Assembly (NCBI GenBank): GCA_022446795.1
Contig: JAKVBX010000002.1
Location: 51,881 to 115,880 of the forward strand
Length of the DNA stretch: 64,000 bases
Reading direction: 5' to 3'
DNA from: Phycisphaerales bacterium
GTDB taxonomy: Bacteria > Planctomycetota > Phycisphaerae > Phycisphaerales > SM1A02
The position numbers and the translations under genes are program-made. The notes beneath the pieces are model-generated. The model was given only the letters and a program-made list of their open reading frames with translations. It was not told the DNA's origin and searched no databases. Below are positions 9,085 through 16,789 of this stretch, piece by piece. How positions within the stretch are numbered: the first letter of the stretch is position 1; every line of letters begins with the position of its first letter.

Positions 9085-10862
9085 TGATCCTGCGCCTCGG
9101 CTGGTGGCGGTACCGGGCCGGCCACCGCCTGGATCCAGTCCGTGACCGCCCGCATTGCACGCGGATCGACCGTTGCTCGAATCCGACTGGAATCCACGAC
9201 CTTTCCCGGATCAGACGGCTGCAACCGGTGGTTCACGTTCTCGATGTCCACCAGTTCAATCTCGCCACCCGTGCGCTGCACCGCCGCCTCGATCTCGGGC
9301 AGGTGCACCGCAGAGGGGACATCGACATCCGCCGTCCCCCCGACCGCCAGCACTGGGCAGCGGAGTCGCGGCAGGATCATCCGAGGCTCGAATCTCAGGT
9401 TGCGACGCATCGCCGGCGAGGCCATGGCTGCCAGCCCCTCGGCAATCTCCTGCTCTGAAACCGGCCGCTGGTTCCCAGGCGCCAGCTGACGGTGAGCCGC
9501 CAGGTACTTAACAACCAACTCCCGCAGTTCCTCTTCCGACGCCCGGGGATCCTGGCCCACGTCAAGGAGCGTTCGATAGACGCGCAGAACAGATCGGGCC
9601 TGCTCCTGGTCGACGGGCGCCGCCGCCAGTTGCTGCCACAACTGGGCGGACATCACCTCGGCCAACGGAAGTCCGGGCATGGACAGAAGGACGATGAATG
9701 CCACTTCACGGTGAAGGCCAGCAGCGGTATTCGCGGCCACCCAACCACCTGTATCCCAGCCGACGATGCCAACGGCCGCCGGGTCTACTGTTGGCTGGGC
9801 CGCCAACCATTCGACAAGATGTCGAACATCCATGGTCTCGTTCCTGATCGATGGACCGTAATGCGGTATGCCTTCCGGAAGCGTGGATCGACCTACGCCA
9901 CGGTCATCGAATCTCACCGATGCGATTCCCCGCCTGGCCAGTGCATCCGCCCAGACCGCCTGGAACTGGTGTCCACCGGAGCGGTCGTCACGATCCCGCC
10001 CCCCGATTCCCGGGACCAGGACCACCGCGGGGAACGGACCGTCACCCGCCGGAGCCGTGAAGGTCACACCGAGTTGGTGACCGATGGGATGCGCGATGTC
10101 CTCGATCCGAAGCACATGAGTCGTCCGACTCCCAGGGGCCTGTGGGTACAGGGGCTCGACCACTTCCTGATCACCGATCTGTCGACGCATCATCAGGGCC
10201 GTGGAAAGGTCGCCCTCGCGCCAGGCCGCCATCACCTGCTCAGGCTGGCCCTCGGCGCCAAGGGGCGTCGGTGACACCAGGCGAAGCTGGATATCGAAGG
10301 GAAGGTCGATGGACAGCGATGCGTCGGCTTCACGAACGTCAGCCGGGTAACGGGATATCTTCCGGTCGGGGAGGTCCACGTCGGCATGCCAGCGATCATC
10401 TTTACGCAGCAGCCGCAGGCGTACCCGTTCGAAGTCCCGCCCCGGGACGATCACGCTGCCGGACCAGATATCGACACCCGGTCCCTCGACAGCGGGCCGA
10501 TTCACCAGGGCAAAGGTCCCTTGCGTTGCCCCATCGGAAACGATCTCTCCACGGAACGTCGATCCATCCGCGGACACCTCGCCTCGCCAGGTCACCATGC
10601 CCTCGTCCATGACTGGAGAGAGGATGACATCACCTCCATCGATCGCGCTGTTCACGATTGGCTGATGAAAGCGGTCGACCGAAGGCTGTGTCAATCGAAG
10701 CACCCAGTTGTTGCCAAGCCCCGTCGCTTCGATAACGGTCTCGACACGAGCACCGTCCTTCATCTCGACCGTTCCGAACCAACGGCCTTCGAAGGGGGAC
10801 GTCGAAGCGTCCACGCGGGTGGCCGAGAGCAGCAAGAGAATCAGGCAACTGACAAGCCGCAT
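9081..10862 (-). CDS. exported alpha/beta-hydrolase with Asp at the nucleophile elbow
   Basis: 593 residues with a signal peptide (LVSCLILLLLSATRVDAS). The N-terminal 200 residues form a beta-rich region with a FEGRWFGTVEM start, as in the family of secreted hydrolases that carry a lipocalin-like front domain. The C-terminal half is an alpha/beta-hydrolase: oxyanion region VVLVPGIGGRDRDDRSG, a nucleophile elbow reading G-W-D-T-G around residue 369, an acid in GGTADVDVP and a terminal His in NVNHRLQ. In close relatives the elbow is usually G-x-S-x-G; here the middle position is Asp (codon at 9754-9756). This could mean a changed reaction (as in dehalogenase or epoxide-hydrolase chemistry) or loss of activity. 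Confidence 0.88.
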   Translation of the reverse strand: MRLVSCLILLLLSATRVDASTSPFEGRWFGTVEMKDGARVETVIEATGLGNNWVLRLTQPSVDRFHQPIVNSAIDGGDVILSPVMDEGMVTWRGEVSADGSTFRGEIVSDGATQGTFALVNRPAVEGPGVDIWSGSVIVPGRDFERVRLRLLRKDDRWHADVDLPDRKISRYPADVREADASLSIDLPFDIQLRLVSPTPLGAEGQPEQVMAAWREGDLSTALMMRRQIGDQEVVEPLYPQAPGSRTTHVLRIEDIAHPIGHQLGVTFTAPAGDGPFPAVVLVPGIGGRDRDDRSGGHQFQAVWADALARRGIASVRFDDRGVGRSTLPEGIPHYGPSIRNETMDVRHLVEWLAAQPTVDPAAVGIVGWDTGGWVAANTAAGLHREVAFIVLLSMPGLPLAEVMSAQLWQQLAAAPVDQEQARSVLRVYRTLLDVGQDPRASEEELRELVVKYLAAHRQLAPGNQRPVSEQEIAEGLAAMASPAMRRNLRFEPRMILPRLRCPVLAVGGTADVDVPSAVHLPEIEAAVQRTGGEIELVDIENVNHRLQPSDPGKVVDSSRIRATVDPRAMRAVTDWIQAVAGPVPPPAEAQDQ

Positions 10863-10899
10863 GGCTGTACCTCCACGTTACTGCCGGCAGGACGGCCGG

Positions 10900-11337
10900 T
10901 CACGTTCCCGTGGTGCCGTCGCCGACGTTTCCCTCGGGTGATCCCGGTCGATCGAAGTCGATGTCCGTGGCATCCGCCCAGAGCGTCTCCAGATCGTAGT
11001 AACTCCGGCGACCTGGTTCGAAGAGATGTGCCACCAGGTCGACGAAATCCACGACGATCCACGTTTCCAGCGGATCACTGGTCGAGCGGAAGTGGCCAAA
11101 TCCACTGGTCCGCCCGAGGGCTTCCAGTTCCGCCGCCACCGATCGCATCTGTCGATCACTGGTCCCGGATGCGACCAGGATGACATCACAGAGCTGACTC
11201 AGCCCGCTGACATCCAGCAGCCGGACATCCTCGCAGTGCAGATCCACCGCCAACCGAGCCGCCTCCCTGGCGAAGGCGATCGGATCGAGTGATCCCGGCG
11301 TGCCGCCGTCCCGCTGTTGCTCATCCACGTTCGTCAT
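10900..11337 (-). CDS. rsfS: ribosomal silencing factor RsfS
   Basis: RsfS (Iojap/YbeB family) binds ribosomal protein uL14 on the large subunit and blocks subunit joining when nutrients are low. Recognisable segments are ARLAVDLHCEDVRLLDVSGLS, CDVILVASGTSDRQMRSVA and the signature WIVVDFVDLVAHLFEPGRR followed by YYDLETLW and an Asp-rich end. The 145-residue product has a short extra C-terminal tail (RPGSPEGNVGDGTTGT). It lies 12 bases after the stop... on the minus strand it is read after hppA, with a 12-base gap, and 37 bases before the hydrolase gene. Confidence 0.95.
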   Translation of the reverse strand: MTNVDEQQRDGGTPGSLDPIAFAREAARLAVDLHCEDVRLLDVSGLSQLCDVILVASGTSDRQMRSVAAELEALGRTSGFGHFRSTSDPLETWIVVDFVDLVAHLFEPGRRSYYDLETLWADATDIDFDRPGSPEGNVGDGTTGT

Positions 11338-11349
11338 ACCCAGCCTGAA

Positions 11350-13995
11350 TCAACCCAGGCCAAGGGCCGCCTGGACGGTCGGGCCGAAGTAGACGACCAG
11401 TCCCGCAAAGACGACCGAGACGACCGCGATCAACTTGATGAGAATGTTCAGTGACGGACCAGAGGTGTCCTTGAAGGGGTCGCCGACGGTGTCACCCGTC
11501 ACCGATGCCTTGTGCGAATCGGATCCCTTGCCTCCGTGGTTCCCGGCCTCGATGAACTTCTTGGCGTTGTCCCAGGCGCCACCGGCATTGGCCATGTAGA
11601 TGGCCACGGCGAAACCACTGGTCAGGCCACCGACCAACAGGCCCATGACGCCACCAACACCGAGAATAAGACCGACGATGATCGGGGTCACGATCGCCAG
11701 CACCGAGGGAATGACCATCTCACGCTGGGCACCAGCGGTGGAGATCGATACGCACTCCTGGTAGTCCGGGTAGGTGACGCCGTTGACTTCGACACTGGTT
11801 GGCCACTTCATCGGGTCAGCCACATCCGCATCGCTCATGCCATCAGAGCGGAACTTGTCACGCATGATGCCGAACTGGCGTCGACACTCGTTCATCATCC
11901 GGTAGGCCGCACGCCCCACCGCGTTCATGGTCATGGCACAGAAGACGAAGGCCAGCATGACACCCAGGAAGAGACCGCCGAGAACCCGCGGGTTCATGAT
12001 CGAGATGTCATAGAACGCGCCCAGGTGCTTGAGCGAAGCGAGGTCCGCCGGAACCAGGTCGAAGTTGTAGGTCGTATCGTCGGCCTTGGCTTCCACGTCA
12101 TAGACGCCGTTGTGCTGATCCCAGACCGCATCGACATGGATGTCAGAGCCCACCGGGCAGATTCGGCCGACACCCGTCACGACGGAACGCGACGCGAGCA
12201 TCAGGCCGCCACCGGCTGTCTGCCGGCTGTTGAAGTCCGCGACGACGCGGAATTCACCCTGGCCCATGTTTCGCAGGTGAAGCTGGACCGCATCACCATC
12301 CGCCGGACGATTCTGCTTGAAGGTCGCAACGGACGACGCATCGAAGTCCGAACCACCCACCTCGGCGATCGGTGAGTCCCAACTGGCGACAGAGTGCTTC
12401 TTCACAAGCGCCACGTTCACGACGATCGCATAGGCCGCCAGGAGGGCCATGGCGGTCAGGGCCGCCGAGCCGATGGCGAATCCCTTGCCGGTCGCCGCCG
12501 TCGTGTTGCCCAGGGAGTCCAGCATGTCCGTACGCTCACGCACGAACGAGGGCTGCCCGGTCATCTCGGCGTTGCCGCCGGCGTTGTCCGCGATCGGGCC
12601 ATACGCATCGGTTGCCAGGGTGATGCCCAGCGTACTGAGCATGCCGACCGCGGCAATGCCGACGCCGTACAGGCCCAGGAGGAAGTTCTCATTGCCTCCA
12701 CTGAATCCGAAGGCCAGCAGGATGGCTGCCACGATCACCAGGAGGGGTGCCCAGGTGGACTTCATGCCCTCGGCGATACCAGCAATGATGACCGTCGCGT
12801 GCCCCGTCTGGGTCTGCTCGGCGATCCGCTGCGTCGGTGCATGCTCGTACGAGGTGTAGTACTCGGTGGCGAACGCGATGATGAGGCCTGCTGCCAGGCC
12901 CGTGATGATGGCCAGCGTCGGTTGCCACCAGGCGTAGTACACCGCCACTTCCGGATCTCGCAGCAGGATGTAGAACAGGACGCCGGCGCCGATCGCTACC
13001 AGCAGCGAGGCGAACCACACGCCCATGTGCAACCCCTTCAGCAACTGGCTGAAGGAGGCCCCTTCCTTGGCCCGAACGACGAAGACACCCAACAGGGAGC
13101 AGATGATGCCCAGCCCGGCGAGCGCCATCGGTGCAGACGCCAGGATGTAGGCCATCTTCTCCGACATGACGCCGAAGGCACCGGACAGTGCTGCGGTCGC
13201 ACCCAGCGCCATCGAGGCGAGGATGGAACCGTAATAGGATTCGTAGAGGTCGGCACCCATGCCCGCCACGTCGCCGACGTTGTCACCGACGTTGTCAGCA
13301 ATGGCCGCCGGGTTGCGGGGATCATCTTCCGGGATACCCGCCTCGACCTTGCCGACGAGGTCAGCACCGACATCGGCTGCCTTGGTGTAGATGCCACCAC
13401 CCACGCGGGCGAACAGGGCCTGCGTGGACGCACCCATGCCGTAGGTCAGCATGATGGCCGTGATTTCCTCAAGGCCGGAATTCGGGATCAACTGGTTCCA
13501 GAGGAAGTACCAGACACTCACGTCGAGGAGGGCGAAGCCCACCACGACCAGCCCCATCACCGCACCGGAGCGGAAGGCGACGGTCAGGCCATCGTTGAGC
13601 GACTGCTTGGCGGCCCAGGTTGTCCGAGCCGAAGCGTTGGTCGCCATCTTCATGCCGAACCAGCCACAGAGGCCGGAGAACAGACCGGCGATGGGAACAC
13701 CCGCGGCCGTCCAGAGCGGCTGGATGTTCAGAAGACCAAGAATGAGGAGGATCGCCACGAGCACGAGGAAGACGACGAAGACGACCTTGTACTGGCGGAC
13801 GAGGTATGCCATGGCGCCCTTCCGGACGGCCTCGGCAATGTGAATCATGCTGTCTTCACCTTCGGACCGGCTCATCACCGATCGGCTGAAGATGAATGCG
13901 AACAGCAGGGCCAGCACGGCGCCGATGGGGGCAATGAACCAGACCCAGGCGTCCTTCACGATAGGTTGAAAATCGGCAAGCATCATTCCACTCAC
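11350..13995 (-). CDS. hppA: membrane-bound cation-pumping pyrophosphatase with an inserted domain
   Basis: HppA hydrolyses pyrophosphate and pumps Na+ or H+ across the inner membrane. The catalytic region is intact: [23 protein letters not shown] with the repeated DNVGDNVGD acidic cluster, and a second acidic set near the end ([12 protein letters not shown] ... [15 protein letters not shown]). The segment [11 protein letters not shown] has Ala where K+-independent enzymes have Lys, so this is predicted to be K+-dependent. At 881 residues it is longer than usual (about 650-750). The excess is a hydrophilic, beta-rich insertion at about residues 535-655, between two membrane helices on the expected periplasmic side. 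The start is GTG at 13995, with GAGGAG eight bases upstream. Confidence 0.95.
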   Translation of the reverse strand: MSGMMLADFQPIVKDAWVWFIAPIGAVLALLFAFIFSRSVMSRSEGEDSMIHIAEAVRKGAMAYLVRQYKVVFVVFLVLVAILLILGLLNIQPLWTAAGVPIAGLFSGLCGWFGMKMATNASARTTWAAKQSLNDGLTVAFRSGAVMGLVVVGFALLDVSVWYFLWNQLIPNSGLEEITAIMLTYGMGASTQALFARVGGGIYTKAADVGADLVGKVEAGIPEDDPRNPAAIADNVGDNVGDVAGMGADLYESYYGSILASMALGATAALSGAFGVMSEKMAYILASAPMALAGLGIICSLLGVFVVRAKEGASFSQLLKGLHMGVWFASLLVAIGAGVLFYILLRDPEVAVYYAWWQPTLAIITGLAAGLIIAFATEYYTSYEHAPTQRIAEQTQTGHATVIIAGIAEGMKSTWAPLLVIVAAILLAFGFSGGNENFLLGLYGVGIAAVGMLSTLGITLATDAYGPIADNAGGNAEMTGQPSFVRERTDMLDSLGNTTAATGKGFAIGSAALTAMALLAAYAIVVNVALVKKHSVASWDSPIAEVGGSDFDASSVATFKQNRPADGDAVQLHLRNMGQGEFRVVADFNSRQTAGGGLMLASRSVVTGVGRICPVGSDIHVDAVWDQHNGVYDVEAKADDTTYNFDLVPADLASLKHLGAFYDISIMNPRVLGGLFLGVMLAFVFCAMTMNAVGRAAYRMMNECRRQFGIMRDKFRSDGMSDADVADPMKWPTSVEVNGVTYPDYQECVSISTAGAQREMVIPSVLAIVTPIIVGLILGVGGVMGLLVGGLTSGFAVAIYMANAGGAWDNAKKFIEAGNHGGKGSDSHKASVTGDTVGDPFKDTSGPSLNILIKLIAVVSVVFAGLVVYFGPTVQAALGLG

Positions 13996-14134
13996 GCCTG
14001 CATCTCCTCATATAGAAACCGCGCTGACGAACGCAGAGCGGCGATCAGTCACACGTCTCTCTCATGACATGAAAAGCGAGTACCCGGGCATGCCGGATGA
14101 AACTCCGTGAACGGCCCGCAGAGGCTTCTGCCAA

Positions 14135-14413
14135 TCAACGGCCACGGCGGGGACCACCGCCGCCTCCAGTCTTGCCTCGAGCACCTCCGGGCGGCCCGCC
14201 ACCGCGGCCACCACGGGGTGGTGGGCCCGCCTGCAGCCGAGCGATCCTGGCGATCGATTTGCGCAACGCGCGGCGACGTCGCTCCGAAGGCTTCTCGAAG
14301 TACTGACGTCGCTTGACGTCCTTCGTGAGGCCCTCTTTTTCGCAGAGCTTCTTGAAGCGGCGGAGCATCTGGTTGACAGACTCGCCGTGACGCGATTTGA
14401 TCCGAATGGCCAT
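14135..14413 (-). CDS. rpsU: 30S ribosomal protein S21 with a Gly/Pro/Arg-rich tail
   Basis: The first 60 residues are bS21: ESVNQMLRRFKKLCEKEG, the KDVKRRQYFEKPSERRRR block and a basic helix. Normal bS21 is about 58-75 residues; this one has an extra C-terminal tail of about 30 residues composed almost only of Gly, Pro and Arg (for example GPPPRGGRGGGPPGG). In bS21 the protein helps the mRNA-anti-Shine-Dalgarno interaction; the tail could add RNA contacts, but that is inference. A well-formed promoter lies upstream. Start ATG at 14413. Confidence 0.94.
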   Translation of the reverse strand: MAIRIKSRHGESVNQMLRRFKKLCEKEGLTKDVKRRQYFEKPSERRRRALRKSIARIARLQAGPPPRGGRGGGPPGGARGKTGGGGGPRRGR

Positions 14414-14454
14414 GAGGTCGTTTCTCTGGGGTCAAAAACCGGGGGAAGCCGGGT

Positions 14455-14483
14455 ATTAGAACCGATTCGCCGCTCACAGGCAA
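14455..14483 (-). promoter_or_regulatory. sigma70-type promoter of rpsU
   Basis: On the minus strand, -35 TTGCCT (14478-14483), a 17-base spacer, and -10 TCTAAT (14455-14460). Transcription would start about 35 bases before the rpsU ATG. Confidence 0.6.
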
Positions 14484-14556
14484 GAGTATCCCTTCTGAAG
14501 TGGGACCCCCCAGGGCCCCGAAACCGCCGTTTTCGCGAGATACTGTGCATCGGACA

Positions 14557-15369
14557 ATGAGGCTACTTGTAGACACATTCAACGTTCTCCACGTCACCGG
14601 CGTGTTGCCACCGGGCCTGGCAGGGCCAGACACGCGGGGCCTGGCCGCCCTGATCGCCACCAGCAGGTGGTCAGAGGCCCACGTGGCCCTCGTCTGTGAT
14701 GGAACCCCGCCCCAGGGGGCGGTCCCGCGGCTGCCCGGCGGCATCCGAGCCATCTATTCAGGAGCCAAGGAGGCCGATGAGATCCTGGAACGCCTGATTG
14801 AGGACTCCACGGCACCGGGTCGACTCGTCGTCGTGTCTTCAGATCGACGAGTTCGACGAGCGGCACGCCGCCGAGGGGCCAAGGACCTCGATTCCGCCTC
14901 ATTCCTCCGGATTCTGCTGGATGACCGCCGGGGACGGCCCCGGGAAGACACCCCTCACCGCCCCGCTGCCCTTCGGCCTGGCGAGGTCGCCACCTGGCAG
15001 GACCTCTTCAAGGTCCGGGAAGATCAACTTGAGATCACCGATGAGGACCTGCCACCCCACTTGAGGACCCAGGCGCCAACACCCACCCCACCAGCAGCCG
15101 AGACCCCCAGGCCACGTCGTTCAGAGCCAGCACCTGATCCAGCGTCGATCTTGCCACCGGACCTCCTGGAAGAGGCCCGGGCACTGCTCAGCCAGGACAC
15201 CCCGGAACCGACGCCGAAGTCCGATGCCACGAGCCACCGCCCACCACCACCAGCCAACTCGCCACCACCCACGTCGCCGCCCCCTGCCGACAAGGGGCCG
15301 ATGCCCGATGACATCATCAAGGAAGCGGAAGACCTTCTGCGTGACCTGTCCGACCCGGACCGGGACTGA
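14557..15369 (+). CDS. NYN-domain (YacP-like) putative ribonuclease
   Basis: The chosen start is the ATG at 14557 (MRLLVDTFNVLHVTG), which begins directly with the NYN/PIN-type strand and its conserved Asp (LLVDTFNVL). Further acidic positions typical of the fold follow: VALVCDG, SGAKEADEILERLIED and VVVSSDRRVRRAARRRGA. These suggest a metal-dependent nuclease similar to YacP/Rae1. The C-terminal 110 residues are Pro-rich and low in complexity, ending with a short acidic helix (PDDIIKEAEDLLRDLSD); a near-copy, LLEEARALL, appears 60 residues earlier. It converges on pdxH. Confidence 0.85.
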   Translation: MRLLVDTFNVLHVTGVLPPGLAGPDTRGLAALIATSRWSEAHVALVCDGTPPQGAVPRLPGGIRAIYSGAKEADEILERLIEDSTAPGRLVVVSSDRRVRRAARRRGAKDLDSASFLRILLDDRRGRPREDTPHRPAALRPGEVATWQDLFKVREDQLEITDEDLPPHLRTQAPTPTPPAAETPRPRRSEPAPDPASILPPDLLEEARALLSQDTPEPTPKSDATSHRPPPPANSPPPTSPPPADKGPMPDDIIKEAEDLLRDLSDPDRD

Positions 15370-15372
15370 GCC

Positions 15373-15972
15373 TCAGGGCCAGAGCCGCTGGACCACCCAC
15401 TGGCCCTCGCCGTCGGGCGTATACACCACGCGGTCGTGCATCCGATCGGTACCACCCTGCCAGAATTCGATGGACTCGGGCCGAACGCGATACCCCACCC
15501 AGTGCGGAGGCCTCGGAACCGAGTTGCCCTCGTGCTCCCGCTCGACGCGGTCGAGCGTGGATTCCATGGTGGCTCGATCAGGGCACGGACGAGACTGATC
15601 GCTGGCCCAGGCGCCGACCTGGCTGCCCCGCGGCCGGGACGCAAAGTAGGCGTCCGCCTCCTCGTCGGAAACGATTTCAACGGGCCCCTCGATGCGGATC
15701 TGCCGCTCCAACTCATCCCAGAAGAAGAGCAACGCGGCCCGATGCGTCGCCTCCAGGGCAGCACCCTTCCGGCTCTCCCGGTTGGTGTAGAACACGGGGC
15801 CGCGTTCATCAAAGCCCTTCAACAGCACCATTCGGCAGGACGGGTTCCCGTTGCCGTCGACCGTGGCCAAGGCCATGGCGTGGGTATTGGGAACGCTGCA
15901 CTTCACGCGGGCTTCATCAAACCAGGCGGTGCAGGCCGAGATGGGATCTGGTGCCGGCGCATCGAAGTCCAT
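15373..15972 (-). CDS. pdxH: pyridoxamine 5'-phosphate oxidase
   Basis: PdxH is an FMN enzyme that oxidises pyridoxamine/pyridoxine phosphate to pyridoxal phosphate. Family marks are AMALATVDGNGNPSCRMVLLKG near the start, FYTNRESRKG (FMN phosphate contact), ALLFFWDELERQIRIEG, SRPRGSQVGAWAS and the C-terminal VVYTPDGEGQWVVQRLWP. The ORF could extend back to 16044, but that would overlap purE by 65 bases. The Met at 15972 (MDFDAPAPDP) gives a protein of normal length starting seven bases after the purE stop, so it is preferred. Confidence 0.95.
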   Translation of the reverse strand: MDFDAPAPDPISACTAWFDEARVKCSVPNTHAMALATVDGNGNPSCRMVLLKGFDERGPVFYTNRESRKGAALEATHRAALLFFWDELERQIRIEGPVEIVSDEEADAYFASRPRGSQVGAWASDQSRPCPDRATMESTLDRVEREHEGNSVPRPPHWVGYRVRPESIEFWQGGTDRMHDRVVYTPDGEGQWVVQRLWP

Positions 15973-15979
15973 CGTGGCG

Positions 15980-16504
15980 TCAACTCCCCGCCGGATGTCC
16001 CGGCGCCCCGGGAAGTTCGAAGGTCGCCGCCGATTGCTCCGCACGGAAGGCGATCAGGCGATCACGCACGGCCGAGTCGGACAGGGCAATGATGCTCGTC
16101 GCGAACAAGGCCGCATTGACGGCGCCGGCACCGCCGACGGCCAGCGTGCCAACCGGGATCCCCCGCGGCATCTGGGCCATCGACAGCAGTGAATCCAGTC
16201 CCTCGGTCGACCAGGCCTTCATCGGACAGCCCAGGATCGGCAGATGCGTCAGCGCGGCTGCCACGCCCGCGAGGTGTGCCGCACCGCCCGCGGCACAGAT
16301 CAGGACCTGGAGGCCCCGATCCTCGGCGGTCGAGCAGTATTCTTCGAGCCGTCGCGGGGCCCGATGCGCGGAAATGACATTGCATTCATGAATGATGTCC
16401 AGGCGGGACAGGGTCGCGGAGGTCTTCTCCATGACGGGCCAGTCGGAGGCACTGCCCATCAGAACCCCCACCCGGGCTCCCTCAACGGTGACGTAATCAG
16501 CCAT
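15980..16504 (-). CDS. purE: N5-carboxyaminoimidazole ribonucleotide mutase
   Basis: PurE converts N5-CAIR to CAIR in purine synthesis. The short PurE fold is complete: VLMGSASDWPVM with the Ser and Asp that contact the ribose phosphate, the catalytic His in NVISAHRAPRR, and AGGAAHLAGVAAALTHLPILGCP. The last third (GTLAVGGAGAVNAALFATSIIALSD) is the usual dimerisation and octamer segment. purK is not next to it; pdxH follows seven bases later. Start ATG at 16504. Confidence 0.96.
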   Translation of the reverse strand: MADYVTVEGARVGVLMGSASDWPVMEKTSATLSRLDIIHECNVISAHRAPRRLEEYCSTAEDRGLQVLICAAGGAAHLAGVAAALTHLPILGCPMKAWSTEGLDSLLSMAQMPRGIPVGTLAVGGAGAVNAALFATSIIALSDSAVRDRLIAFRAEQSAATFELPGAPGHPAGS

Positions 16505-16607
16505 ATCGATATGCTCCAGCCAAGTGGTGATGTGAGGCCGAATGGTAGCCCGAAGATCGCCCCCCCGCAGGGCCCGGGAAGGGGGAGAAATCGGCCCGGG
16601 TCTACGC

Positions 16608-16613
16608 TAGAAT
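16608..16613 (+). promoter_or_regulatory. candidate -10 box of the tRNA-Gln gene
   Basis: TAGAAT, 20 bases before the mature 5' end of the tRNA. The -35 region is not clear. Confidence 0.4.
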
Positions 16614-16633
16614 GGGCGACGCAACCGATCACG

Positions 16634-16704
16634 TGGGGATTGGTGTAACGGTAGCACGGCTGACTCTGAATCAGTTAGTCAAGGTTCGAATCCTTGATCC
16701 CCAG
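16634..16704 (+). tRNA. tRNA-Gln (anticodon CTG)
   Basis: A full cloverleaf folds by hand: acceptor stem TGGGGAT / ATCCCCA, D-arm with GGTGTAACGGTAGCAC, an anticodon loop of seven (CTCTGAA, anticodon CTG) closed by GCTGA/TCAGT, and T-arm CAAGGTTCGAATCCTTG. The discriminator base is G, and CCA is not encoded. Confidence 0.96.
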
Positions 16705-16730
16705 TTCGACCACAGGTCCCGCGATCAAGA

Positions 16731-16764
16731 AACAGGCCCCGCAGCAGATGCTGCGGGGCCTGTT
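16731..16764. terminator. 15-16 bp hairpin terminator, tRNA-Gln / Met-rich gene
   Basis: A perfect inverted repeat (AACAGGCCCCGCAGC and its complement, tiny loop) lies 27 bases after the tRNA and 25 bases after the stop of the convergent Met-rich gene. On the minus strand the stem runs into TTTCTT, so it best serves the minus-strand gene; it may also stop tRNA transcription. Confidence 0.75.
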
Positions 16765-16789
16765 GATTCCATTCCAGGAGGTACGGCGA

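Noticed and set aside
12394-14067. 557-codon plus-strand frame over hppA
   Set aside because: It is the complement of a gene with clear pyrophosphatase motifs and looks like a composition shadow (His/Arg/Gln/Asp-rich).
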